A DNA stretch of 64,000 nucleotides from positions 1 to 64,000 of the forward strand of contig JANQKR010000017.1 of assembly GCA_028281025.1 (NCBI GenBank). Direction: 5' to 3'. The position numbers were made by a program, and so were the translations under genes. The stretch's first letter is position 1. Every line of letters starts with the position of its first letter. This document shows positions 27,685-35,812 of this stretch, piece by piece. Origin of the DNA: Croceivirga sp. GTDB lineage: Bacteria; Bacteroidota; Bacteroidia; Flavobacteriales; Flavobacteriaceae. The notes under the pieces were generated by a model. That model did no database searches and was not told where the DNA came from. It saw nothing but the letters and a program-made list of their open reading frames with translations.

Positions 27685-29216
27685 TGGAGGGACTCTGGAC
27701 CTTTTTGTTGCTATCGTTCGGTGCGGGCCTTGCGGCCCTTCTGACCCCTTGCGTGTTCCCCATGGTACCGCTCACGGTGAGCTTTTTCAGTCCGGAAGGA
27801 AGGAGGGAGCGCCACGGGGTGGTCAACTTGGGGAACGGGCAGACCAAGGGGAGGCACAAGGGTGGCATCCGAAGGGCAGTACTTTACGGGCTGTTCATCA
27901 TATTGATATACGTACTGGCGGGCACTGTGGTGGCACAGGTGAACGGCCCTGGCTTTGCCAACTGGCTGAGCACCCACTGGCTTCCCAACATTTTTTTCTT
28001 TTTGGTCTTTTTGGTCTTCGCGCTCTCCTTTCTGGGGATGTTCGAACTGACCCTACCCAGCAGGCTGGTTAACCGGATGGACCGGATGGGGACAAAGAAA
28101 AATGGTTGGATGGGAATCTTCTTTATGGCCTTTACCTTGGTACTGGTCTCCTTTTCATGCACGGGCCCCATAGTGGGGAGCGTACTGGTGCTCTCCGCGG
28201 GAGGTGAGATATTGAAACCGATAATTGGAATGTTCGGTTTTTCCCTGGCCCTGGCACTGCCCTTCGGGCTGTTCGCCGCCTTCCCAGGGTGGATGGCAAG
28301 GCTCCCCAAGAGCGGAGGCTGGCTTCAGGAGGTTAAGGTGGTCCTGGGTTTTCTGGAACTGGCACTGGCACTGAAGTTTTTGAGCATCGCCGATCAGGTC
28401 TACCACTGGCGGATACTTGACCGGGAGGTCTATCTGGCCCTGTGGATAACGATCTTCGGCCTATTGGGACTGTACCTTTTGGGAAACCTGTCCCTGAAGC
28501 ACGACAACGAAAAACGGGGGACGAATGTGCCGAAACTGTTGATGGCCATCGTGACGCTGTCATTTGCGATGTACATGGTCCCTGGCCTTTTTGGGGCCCC
28601 ATTAATGGCACTGAGTGGCTATCTGCCGCCCATGGCCACACAAGAATTTGTTATGGAAAACAACACCAGCCCCGCCGGGGTGATCACCGATGCATTTGAG
28701 CGCACAGGGGAAACCTGTCCGGAGCCGATATACACCGATATGTTGACATTGCCCTATGGACTGGAGGGCTACTTTGACCTGGAACAGGCCAAGCAGTGTG
28801 CAAGTATAAGGGACAAGCCCATCTTCATCGACTTTACGGGCCATGGCTGTGTGAACTGCAGGGAGATGGAGGCAAGGGTATGGAGCGATGAGAGGGTATT
28901 GGAAATATTAAGGAACGATTATGTGGTACTGGCCCTGTACGTGGACGAGAAGACAGAACTTCCAAAGGGGACACACTACACCAGCACCTATGACGGTAAG
29001 GTAAAGAGGACGATGGGAAGACAGAACATGGACTTCCAGATAACGCGCTTCAACAACAACGCCCAGCCCTTCTATGTGCTTATGGACAAAGAAGAGAACC
29101 AGCTTGCAGGACCCAGGTCATATGACCTGGACGTAGACAACTTTATCGCCTTCCTCAAGGAGGGCACCAAAAACTATAACGACCGAACGAAAAACTTAAA
29201 AAAAGAAACACGATGA
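27684..29216 (+). CDS. DsbD-type membrane thiol-disulfide reductase (CcdA-like + thioredoxin domain)
   Basis: A 510-residue protein with about eight membrane segments of the CcdA/DsbD type. The two conserved membrane cysteines are in LTPCVFPMVPLTVSFF (about residue 23) and FSCTGPIVGSVLVLSAGGE (about residue 156). The C-terminal domain is thioredoxin-like with active site GHGCVNCREME (about residue 391). It carries electrons from cytoplasmic thioredoxin to the periplasm. The ATG at 27684 overlaps the preceding TGA (TGATG); a GTG one codon earlier is the alternative. The loop GNGQTKGRHKGG after the first membrane hairpin is unusually long and basic. Confidence 0.92.
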   Translation: MEGLWTFLLLSFGAGLAALLTPCVFPMVPLTVSFFSPEGRRERHGVVNLGNGQTKGRHKGGIRRAVLYGLFIILIYVLAGTVVAQVNGPGFANWLSTHWLPNIFFFLVFLVFALSFLGMFELTLPSRLVNRMDRMGTKKNGWMGIFFMAFTLVLVSFSCTGPIVGSVLVLSAGGEILKPIIGMFGFSLALALPFGLFAAFPGWMARLPKSGGWLQEVKVVLGFLELALALKFLSIADQVYHWRILDREVYLALWITIFGLLGLYLLGNLSLKHDNEKRGTNVPKLLMAIVTLSFAMYMVPGLFGAPLMALSGYLPPMATQEFVMENNTSPAGVITDAFERTGETCPEPIYTDMLTLPYGLEGYFDLEQAKQCASIRDKPIFIDFTGHGCVNCREMEARVWSDERVLEILRNDYVVLALYVDEKTELPKGTHYTSTYDGKVKRTMGRQNMDFQITRFNNNAQPFYVLMDKEENQLAGPRSYDLDVDNFIAFLKEGTKNYNDRTKNLKKETR

Positions 29217-29980
29217 AAAAACATTTGACAGTATTTACGATATCGGGCATTGCCCTATTGGGGCTTATGTCCTGTGAGAACGGGGACGACAACGATTTTC
29301 CGCAAGCGGCCTCCCTTACGGTGGTCCACGGGGCGGTAAGTGCCCCGGAGGTACACGTGGACTATTTCGGGGAGGAACTGGAGGTGCTGGACTTCTCCAT
29401 CAACCCGACCCTTGCCTTTGGTTCGACGGGACGTTTTACCATCCCTGCCGATAAGACGCGGGCGGTGGGCATCACCTATGCCTCGGACACCACCTCGGTG
29501 GTCCTTGAGGACGAGGTAAGCCTCAGGGCGGGGGAGATCACCAGCCTTTTCCTGTTGGGGGACAGCCTGAACCTGAGGTCCGAGGCTATTGAGACCATTG
29601 GCCTTGAGCGTCTCAATGACAGCATCAATGCCATCCGATTTATCAACCTCACGGAGGACGTTGCCAGCCTTAACATCGGGATACAGGACTCCACCGTGAC
29701 CTTGGGCAGCGACCTGTCCTTTGCGGACCCAACAGACTTTATCCCAGTGGATGCGACCTTGGAGAATCCCAACTACCTCTTCACGTTTACCAATGAACAG
29801 GACGAGGTGTTGGCCAGCTTCAATTTTGAGCAGTACACAATATTCGACTTCCCTGGTTTTTTCTTCGTGCAGACCCTGGCGCTGAGAAGAAACGTTACCC
29901 TGGCCCTAGTCGGAGAATTGGATGACGGGGAAGGGAACAGCACCCTGCAGGTAGTTAGACTTAACCACTTCGAGGAATAG
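29213..29980 (+). CDS. DUF4397-like surface lipoprotein
   Basis: A 255-residue lipoprotein: signal segment with lipobox near ALLGLMSCENGDD (cysteine at about residue 21), followed by beta-rich repeats (ASLTVVHGAVSAPEVHVDYF; INAIRFINLTEDVASLNI) resembling DUF4397 modules, which are immunoglobulin-like domains of Bacteroidetes surface proteins. No catalytic motif. The start overlaps the DsbD stop by four bases (ATGA), so it belongs to the same operon; its role there is unknown. It could be a surface partner of the SusCD complex. Confidence 0.75.
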   Translation: MKKHLTVFTISGIALLGLMSCENGDDNDFPQAASLTVVHGAVSAPEVHVDYFGEELEVLDFSINPTLAFGSTGRFTIPADKTRAVGITYASDTTSVVLEDEVSLRAGEITSLFLLGDSLNLRSEAIETIGLERLNDSINAIRFINLTEDVASLNIGIQDSTVTLGSDLSFADPTDFIPVDATLENPNYLFTFTNEQDEVLASFNFEQYTIFDFPGFFFVQTLALRRNVTLALVGELDDGEGNSTLQVVRLNHFEE

Positions 29981-30016
29981 GCAGCAAAGGAAAAATCAAA
30001 TCACATAATAGTACCT

Positions 30017-31087
30017 ATGACCAAGATTAAAATAATCATGGCCTACACGCTATTGTTCACTTCCATCTTATGCAGTTGGGGCCAGGAGGACGGTCCCCAT
30101 ATTTTCGAGGAGTACGGGGAATGGGTGTCTTATTCCCTTAGGGACGGAAAACTGGGAAAAGAAGTGTTGCCGGAGAAAAGGATGATGGCGGAGCTTCAAG
30201 TGGCCACAGACACCCCCGGAAAGTACTTTAGAGTCCCACTGAAACCAGGACTGTCCTATGAGCTTTCAACCTATGAAAAGCCAAATAAGCTGGTGGCCAT
30301 CTCGGACATCGAGGGCAACTTTGGGGCCTTTCGAAAACTGTTACAGGCGGCCAGGGTCATCGACAGGAAACTTAACTGGAGCTTCGGGGAGGGGCATTTG
30401 GTGCTGGTCGGGGACTTTTTCGACCGTGGCGAGATGGTGACCGAGGTTTTATGGCTGATTTATAAACTCGAAGGGGAGGCCCAGATGGAAGGGGGGCATG
30501 TCCATTTTATCCTGGGCAACCACGAGACGATGAACCTATACGGAGACTTAAGGTATGTGCACCCAAAGTACAAGAAATCGGCCGAGCTGATGGGCAAGGC
30601 ACTGGATGAACTGTATTCAGAGGAAACCGAACTAGGCCAATGGCTGAGGACCAAGAACATAGCCGAAAAGGTGGGCACTCTGCTCTTTGTTCATGCTGGG
30701 GTATCCGACAAGGTGAACGCTCTTGAACAATCTTTGGAGACCATCAATGGAAGTGCAAGGCCTTACATTGACAGGAAGCCACCATTTCCTGATGATGAAT
30801 TGGAAATCTTAATGGGATACAATGGGCTGAACTGGTACCGTGGCTATTATCAGTCCAATGTCCCAAAAGTGGTGGATAGGACACTCGAGCTCTTTGGAGT
30901 AGACCACATCGTCACCGGCCATACAGTGGTGGCGGACACCGTCTCCACCCATTATGGTGAAAAGGTTATCAACATCGACACCCCGCATAAAAAGGGGAAG
31001 AGCGAGGCACTTTTGATTGAAGGAAACAAGTTCTATCGAGTAGATATGGAAGGTAAAAAGATGTCCCTATTTTCCAAAGAAAAGTGA
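30017..31087 (+). CDS. Exported PPP-like metallophosphoesterase
   Basis: A 356-residue secreted phosphatase with a signal peptide (ending near LCSWGQ) and a calcineurin-type fold. Metal-binding motifs are SDIEGNFGAF (about residue 95), VLVGDFFDRGE (about residue 131), ILGNHETMNL (about residue 165), FVHAGVS and TGHTVV. The first motif reads D-x-E where most family members have D-x-H, which probably alters one metal ligand; related Bacteroidetes proteins seem to share this. It lies 36 bases downstream of the DUF4397 gene. Substrate is unknown. Confidence 0.85.
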   Translation: MTKIKIIMAYTLLFTSILCSWGQEDGPHIFEEYGEWVSYSLRDGKLGKEVLPEKRMMAELQVATDTPGKYFRVPLKPGLSYELSTYEKPNKLVAISDIEGNFGAFRKLLQAARVIDRKLNWSFGEGHLVLVGDFFDRGEMVTEVLWLIYKLEGEAQMEGGHVHFILGNHETMNLYGDLRYVHPKYKKSAELMGKALDELYSEETELGQWLRTKNIAEKVGTLLFVHAGVSDKVNALEQSLETINGSARPYIDRKPPFPDDELEILMGYNGLNWYRGYYQSNVPKVVDRTLELFGVDHIVTGHTVVADTVSTHYGEKVINIDTPHKKGKSEALLIEGNKFYRVDMEGKKMSLFSKEK

Positions 31088-31173
31088 ATAGGGATCGAAC
31101 AAGGAAAGAGAAGGTCAAATACTGAAAAAGAGATCATTATTGGTTTTGTTAGTAGTTATTTGAATTAGTTAGC

Positions 31174-31227
31174 AAAAGGGCCCCGGCAGGTATTCGCGTA
31201 CAATGTTCTTTGGCCACGGGCCCTTTT
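31174..31227 (+). terminator. Long-loop inverted repeat after the phosphatase gene
   Basis: AAAAGGGCCC at 31174-31183 is the exact reverse complement of GGGCCCTTTT at 31218-31227, separated by 34 bases. The right arm ends in a short T-run. It could terminate the fecIR-susCD-dsbD transcription unit, although the loop is longer than usual for an intrinsic terminator. Confidence 0.45.
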
Positions 31228-31262
31228 ACCTTAAAGAAAGAAATTAGATATGCCATCGAGAA

Positions 31263-31373
31263 ATGAAGGAAAGGAAATGGAAATACTATATCATATGGAC
31301 TATAGTGGCCATAGTATTGTTCTTTTTGTTCTTGTTTTTGATAAGGGCTATCCAAAAAGGATTTTAGGATAAA
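31263..31373 (+). CDS. Possible 36-residue membrane peptide
   Basis: A short open frame beginning ATG at 31263, encoding MKERKWKYY followed by a hydrophobic stretch (IIWTIVAIVLFLFVLVF) and a short basic tail DKGYPKRILG. The charged-hydrophobic-charged layout is what a single-pass small membrane protein would look like. There is no homology I recognise and no ribosome binding site; the frame lies in a 380-base gap and may be chance. Confidence 0.3.
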
Positions 31374-31468
31374 TCTGTAAAATAAAACCAGAGTGTTTAG
31401 TTAGTCAGCAGTGCAGGGTCCGCTTTCTTTTTGTGAGCGGGTCCTGTCTCAACAAAAGAATCATTACA

Positions 31469-32440
31469 ATGTTGGAAAGCGAGCGCATATTGGTGATAGG
31501 GGCCGGTGGCCAGTTGGGCCAGGAACTGGTACGTACCCTAGTGGCCGTTTTCGGGGAGGACCGTGTGGTCGCCTCGGACATCGACCCTAACAGGGGCATG
31601 TACTTTCCCCATTGCCACTTCGAGCCGCTCAACATCTTCGCCAACGACAAGATGGCCGACATCCTAAGGAGGTACAACATCAAGCACATCTACCATCTGG
31701 CAGCCATACTTTCCGCAAGCGGCGAGGTGGACCCCCATGCGTCTTGGCAGGTGAACCTCGATGGGCTACTCATCGTACTGGACATGGCCAAGCGCTTTAA
31801 GGTGGAAAAGGTGTTCTGGCCCTCTTCCATTGCTGTCTACGGCAGGCACAGCCTGTTGGACAAGACGCCGCAATATGCAGTGCATGATGCCAGGACGGTC
31901 TATGGTATCGCCAAGTCTGCGGGGGAACTCTGGTGCCAGTATTACCATGAGAGGCACGGAGTCGATGTACGTTCCCTCCGTTACCCGGGACTTATCGGCC
32001 ACCGTTCCCTGCCAGGGGGTGGTACCACCGACTATGCCGTGGATATATATCACCATGCCGTCCAAGAAAAAACTTTTACCTGTTACCTGGAACCTGACAT
32101 GCGACTCCCCATGCTCTATATGCCTGATGCCGTTTCAGCCGCTTTACAACTCATGTCAGCATCGAAGAAAAAAATCAAGGTGAGAACGGGTTATAACATT
32201 CAGGGAATGAGCGTTTCGCCCTTGGAAATATTTGAGAGTATCCAGCGGTTCTATCCCAGTTTTGATATCCGCTTCCGAACCGACGAGCGACAGTTCATCG
32301 CCGAAAATTGGCCCCGTTCCGTAGACGATTCTAAGGCACTGGAGGATTGGGGCTGGAAACCCAAATACGACCTCGATTTTATGACCGAGGATATGCTTGA
32401 CAATCTAGCGAGAAATGGGAAAAGAAGCATGGTGATTTAA
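31469..32440 (+). CDS. L-threonine 3-dehydrogenase, SDR type
   Basis: A 323-residue NAD-dependent short-chain dehydrogenase/epimerase-fold enzyme. The N-terminus has the Rossmann motif ILVIGAGGQLGQEL, followed by YHLAAILSASGE, the active-site region WPSSIAVYG and the catalytic YGIAKSAGE (Y-x-x-x-K). The segments VRSLRYPGLIG and GGGTTDYAVDIYH are those of the Flavobacterium-type threonine dehydrogenase that oxidises threonine to 2-amino-3-oxobutyrate. The ATG at 31469 starts directly before the Rossmann strand. It lies between the cargo block and the integrase, convergent with the latter, so it may be cargo or recruited host DNA. Confidence 0.88.
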   Translation: MLESERILVIGAGGQLGQELVRTLVAVFGEDRVVASDIDPNRGMYFPHCHFEPLNIFANDKMADILRRYNIKHIYHLAAILSASGEVDPHASWQVNLDGLLIVLDMAKRFKVEKVFWPSSIAVYGRHSLLDKTPQYAVHDARTVYGIAKSAGELWCQYYHERHGVDVRSLRYPGLIGHRSLPGGGTTDYAVDIYHHAVQEKTFTCYLEPDMRLPMLYMPDAVSAALQLMSASKKKIKVRTGYNIQGMSVSPLEIFESIQRFYPSFDIRFRTDERQFIAENWPRSVDDSKALEDWGWKPKYDLDFMTEDMLDNLARNGKRSMVI

Positions 32441-32465
32441 GGGACAACGATGAGTTTGAAAAGGG

Positions 32466-33683
32466 TTACATCCCCTTCAACTTTTCTTTTAAAAGCGCCA
32501 TATCTTCTTCAACCTTCTGGTCAATGATTTTGGCATAGTGCTGCGTAGCCCGCAAGTTCTTATGCCCCAGCATTTTCCCGACCGTTTCAATGGGTACCCC
32601 ATTGGACAAGGTAACGGTCGTAGCAAAAGTATGACGCGCTAAATGGGTGGTTAGGTTCTTTTTGATGTTGCAGCGATCCGCAATCTCTTTCAAATAGGCG
32701 TTGGATTTTTGATTGCTCAATACCGGAATCACACAATTTTTATTAACCACCTTGGGATGTTCCTTGTACTTTTCAATAATAGCCACAGCAGTAGGCAAGA
32801 GGGGAATCATAAAACCTGTATCCGTTTTGGAACGTTTGGATTTGATATAATATCCACCTTCTTCATTTTGATAAATCTCGTCCGGCCTTAAGGTTTGAAT
32901 ATCGACATAAGCCAAGCCCGTAAAACAGCAGAGCACAAACATATCCCGAACAATACCCAGCCGTTCCCCATCAATTTCTTTATCGATGAGCCGTTGCAAC
33001 TCTTCTTTACTGAGAAACTCCCGCTCCACAGTTTTGAATTGTACCTTATAGTTATAAAAAGGATCTTTTGCAATCCAATCATTCGCTACCGCAATCCGGA
33101 TAATTTTCTTGAAGTTGTTTACATACTTTAAAGCCGAGTTATGGTTACACGCTTTGGTAACCTTTAAAAAGTACTCCAAACCTTTAATAAACTTCAAATC
33201 CACATCCTTGACCGGAATATCATTTCTGCCATATTCCGATTTTACAAATTCCGCAACATGGCTTTTGGTCGTATGATATCGCTTCCAGGTGCCCAACGCA
33301 AATTCAACCCCCACCAATTTTTCCATTTGCTGGTTATGCTCCTCAAAAAGCTCCAACAGCATTTTGTATTTCTTATCCTTTCCCAAGAAAAGATCTTTCA
33401 CGTCCAAAGAAGTAAAAGGTACATCTTCTTCAATAAGACGATTATGGATTTTGTTCACCTTGCTTCGAACGGTATCCAAATAGGTGTTCAATTGAACAGC
33501 CTCCGCGTTCGTTCCCCTCATTTTACCCGTCCGAGCATTCCATTTTTGAGGGTCAACTTTACGTGAAATGCTCAATTCACTCCGTCGGCCATTTACGGTT
33601 AAACGTAGGTATATAGGGACTTTCACGTCCTTTTCAAAATGCTTGCCTTTAAGATAAAATAGCTGAGAGAAAGAATGACCCAT
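32466..33683 (-). CDS. int: Tyrosine recombinase / integrase of the conjugative element
   Basis: A 405-residue phage-type integrase with an N-terminal Arm-binding domain (about residues 1-90), a SAM-like core-binding domain (KYKMLLELFEEHNQQMEKLV to about 210) and a catalytic domain. Catalytic residues visible: R in LCCFTGLAYVDI is replaced as usual by the family context around TLRPDE, then HLARHTFATTV (H-x-x-R), LGHKNLRATQHYAKI with histidine and the nucleophile tyrosine. It points its start at the 3' end of ssrA 237 bases away, the standard geometry for an element integrated into a tmRNA gene. It probably catalyses integration and excision of the 1-33.9 kb element. Confidence 0.93.
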   Translation of the reverse strand: MGHSFSQLFYLKGKHFEKDVKVPIYLRLTVNGRRSELSISRKVDPQKWNARTGKMRGTNAEAVQLNTYLDTVRSKVNKIHNRLIEEDVPFTSLDVKDLFLGKDKKYKMLLELFEEHNQQMEKLVGVEFALGTWKRYHTTKSHVAEFVKSEYGRNDIPVKDVDLKFIKGLEYFLKVTKACNHNSALKYVNNFKKIIRIAVANDWIAKDPFYNYKVQFKTVEREFLSKEELQRLIDKEIDGERLGIVRDMFVLCCFTGLAYVDIQTLRPDEIYQNEEGGYYIKSKRSKTDTGFMIPLLPTAVAIIEKYKEHPKVVNKNCVIPVLSNQKSNAYLKEIADRCNIKKNLTTHLARHTFATTVTLSNGVPIETVGKMLGHKNLRATQHYAKIIDQKVEEDMALLKEKLKGM

Positions 33684-33864
33684 TTTTGGTATCGATTTTT
33701 ATACAGATAAAGGTACGAAAAAGAAAAATATTAATTTTATAATTAACATAAAATCAATAAATTACAAAGAAATCGGTGAGTTTTTTTTACTAAACAAAAC
33801 GCTCACCGAATAGGTATCGTGAAATATGATATTTTATGCTATTAAATGAAGATGTTTAAAATAA
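33684..33864. promoter_or_regulatory. Integrase upstream region with inverted repeat
   Basis: An A+T-rich stretch upstream of the integrase. It contains TCGGTGAG (33773-33780) and CTCACCGA (33802-33809), a perfect 8-bp inverted repeat around a T-rich 21-base centre. It may be an integrase arm site or an operator. No gene is visible here. The element end (attR) should fall between the integrase and the 3' end of the tmRNA gene, but the exact point needs the other junction, which is outside the window. Confidence 0.4.
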
Positions 33865-33897
33865 AAAATCCTGTAAATGAGATATTTACAGGATTTT
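33865..33897 (-). terminator. Intrinsic terminator of the tmRNA gene
   Basis: Perfect 14-bp stem: arms 33865-33878 and 33884-33897 with a 5-base loop. On the minus strand it is followed by a T-rich run (rc of ATAAAAAA at 33861-33868). It stands 24 bases beyond the 3' end of ssrA and so ends that transcript. Confidence 0.8.
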
Positions 33898-33920
33898 GAT
33901 TTAGAATGATGTCTAAAAAG

Positions 33921-34317
33921 TGGAGCCGGAGGGATTCGAACCCTCGTCCAAACAAGCAACAACAATGCTTTCTACATGCTTAGTTCTGATTCGTTTTTCG
34001 ACGCACGACCGACCCAAAACCGCCTATCGTACGCTTAGCTTCTTTAGTTTAGGATTTCCATTGAAGCCCTGAAAATCCGGTGTTGACTTTTATGGTGCCC
34101 CAAAAAAGGTCGCCGTCAACAAGGGCTACCAAGGGACATTTAGCTTTCCCGCCTTGCGGGACTAGGCTTGGACTTACTGTAATTCAGTCAATTAAGCAGC
34201 TAAAGCGTAGTTAGACTCGCCATTTAAAAGTGTGGGATATTGAATTTACGAGCATCATTCCCATAGCTCGACATGCTTACATCGCCATTGGTCTCGCTGT
34301 CAAAACCAGTCGGCCCC
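33921..34317 (-). ncRNA. ssrA: Transfer-messenger RNA (tmRNA)
   Basis: One-piece tmRNA of about 397 bases that rescues stalled ribosomes. The 5' end GGGGCCGA (34317 leftwards) pairs with the 3' acceptor strand CGGCTCC (33928-33922); the T-arm is read as GGGTTCGAATCCC within 33931-33945, and the discriminator is A at 33921. CCA is not encoded. The tag frame lies at 34192-34221 (minus strand) and reads GESNYALAA followed by TAA, a typical Bacteroidetes tag. The adjoining integrase at the 3' end makes ssrA the probable integration target of the element. End points are read by eye and may be off by a base or two. Confidence 0.95.
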
Positions 34318-34379
34318 ATAATGGGAGCACAAATCCATGATTTGCATGGTCAAAGTACATCCCGAATGTATTTCGGAAC

Positions 34380-34412
34380 TTTATAACCCAGCATCCCATT
34401 GTTTTTGTCAAA
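34380..34412 (-). promoter_or_regulatory. Candidate promoter of ssrA
   Basis: On the minus strand, TTGACA (34411-34406) is followed after 20 bases by TATAAAG (34385-34379), about 60 bases before the mature tmRNA 5' end, which would leave a leader to be removed by RNase P. The sequence GTTCTTTGACA resembles strong stable-RNA promoters of flavobacteria. This is consensus matching only. Confidence 0.45.
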
Positions 34413-34524
34413 GAACAATTTTCAAAAGGATGGCAAAGTTAACCAATTATATTTCCCTCTCAGAAAAGTTTGCGCATACCCTACAATCCCATTATTTTAG
34501 TCCAAATAGTATACCAAACCTCAT

Positions 34525-35727
34525 ATGCGATTCGGAATTATCCAAGAACGTAAGAACCCACCTGATAGGCGTGTGGTCCTTTCCCCAAAATTGTGTCAAA
34601 ATGTCCAACAGTCCCATCCGGAAGCCAAAATTGTTGTTGAACCTTCTCCCATACGTGTTTTTGAAGATGCCGAGTACAAGGCCTTAGGCATCGAGGTGGC
34701 CTCCAAAATGGAGGAGTGTGATGTGCTATTGGGGGTAAAGGAAGTACCGATTGCTGCGTTGATACCCCATAAAAAGTACTTCTTTTTTTCCCACACCATC
34801 AAAAAACAGCCCTATAATCGGGATTTGCTCCGAGCCATTCTGGACAGGAATATCGAACTCTATGATCATGAGGTGATTACCAATTCCAAGGGGCTGCGTT
34901 TGGTTGCCTTTGGACGCTACGCCGGCATTGTTGGGGCCTATAATGGTATTCGTGCCTATGGAGTGAAATATCAAACTTTTAATCTGCCCAAGGCCGAAAC
35001 CTTAAAAGATCAACAGGCCTTAATTGCCGAGTTGCACAAAATCAAGCTGCCAAACATCAAGATTTTGTTGACCGGTAAGGGTAGGGTAGGCAATGGCGCC
35101 AAGGAAATGCTTGATGCCATGGGTCTTAGAGAGGTTGGTGTTGCCGAATACCTGCATCAGGATTTTGAGGAGCCGGTATATTGTCAAATTGATGTTTCGG
35201 AATACAATACGCGTAAAGATGGGGTACGTGGTACTAAAACGGATTTCTTTGCCAATCCCTCGGAATACAAGTCCAATTTCTTTCGCTTTGCCAAGGTGAC
35301 CGATTTTTATATCGCCGGACATTTTTATGGAGATGGTGCCCCTTATCTATACACACGGGAAGATGCCAAACATCCCGACTTTAAGATCAAAGTGGTGGCC
35401 GATGTTAGCTGTGATATCGATGGTCCGGTGGCTTCAACCATTCGCCCCTCGACCATTGCCGATCCCATTTATGGGTATCATGCCCTATCGGAACAGGAAA
35501 TGGATTTTAGGGATGCCAGGGCGATTGCAGTGATGGCCGTTGACAACTTACCTGCAGAACTCCCCAGGGATGCAAGCGATGGATTTGGGGAAGCCTTTTC
35601 AAAATATGTGATTCCTGCTTTTTTTAATGGGGATAAGGACGGAATACTGGAGCGTGCGCGAATGACCAAAAATGGACGGTTGACGGAACGTTATTCATAC
35701 TTGCAAGAGTATGTGGCCATCGAGTAA
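34525..35727 (+). CDS. Saccharopine dehydrogenase (lysine-forming)-like oxidoreductase, AlaDH/PNT family
   Basis: A 400-residue NAD(P)-dependent enzyme of the alanine dehydrogenase/transhydrogenase N-terminal family, close to lysine-forming saccharopine dehydrogenases. The N-terminus (MRFGIIQERKNPPDRRVVLS) has the family R-x-P-x-D/E-R-R-V motif; the nucleotide-binding glycine-rich loop is ILLTGKGRVGNGAKEMLDAM; the C-terminal part has VVADVSCDIDGPVASTIRPS. In flavobacteria this protein is common core genome. It starts 207 bases from ssrA, in the opposite direction. Confidence 0.88.
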   Translation: MRFGIIQERKNPPDRRVVLSPKLCQNVQQSHPEAKIVVEPSPIRVFEDAEYKALGIEVASKMEECDVLLGVKEVPIAALIPHKKYFFFSHTIKKQPYNRDLLRAILDRNIELYDHEVITNSKGLRLVAFGRYAGIVGAYNGIRAYGVKYQTFNLPKAETLKDQQALIAELHKIKLPNIKILLTGKGRVGNGAKEMLDAMGLREVGVAEYLHQDFEEPVYCQIDVSEYNTRKDGVRGTKTDFFANPSEYKSNFFRFAKVTDFYIAGHFYGDGAPYLYTREDAKHPDFKIKVVADVSCDIDGPVASTIRPSTIADPIYGYHALSEQEMDFRDARAIAVMAVDNLPAELPRDASDGFGEAFSKYVIPAFFNGDKDGILERARMTKNGRLTERYSYLQEYVAIE

Positions 35728-35812
35728 ACAGGTAGTTCGTCTTTTTTCCTTAACGCAATTTGAGGGATTTCGTAAAAATGTATATATTGAAAGGCTTTTG
35801 TGCTTAAACCAC

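Noticed and set aside
27884-28309. Antisense frame of 141 codons opposite dsbD
   Set aside because: G+C-rich coding DNA gives long antisense frames by chance; no recognisable protein.
18631-31087. Reading the SusCD block as a polysaccharide utilisation locus
   Set aside because: There is no glycoside hydrolase, lyase, sulfatase or sugar kinase in it; the neighbours are thiol-disulfide proteins.
31149-31355. Minus-strand open frame of 68 codons after the phosphatase gene
   Set aside because: It covers the long-loop inverted repeat and has no signal or motif; considered chance.
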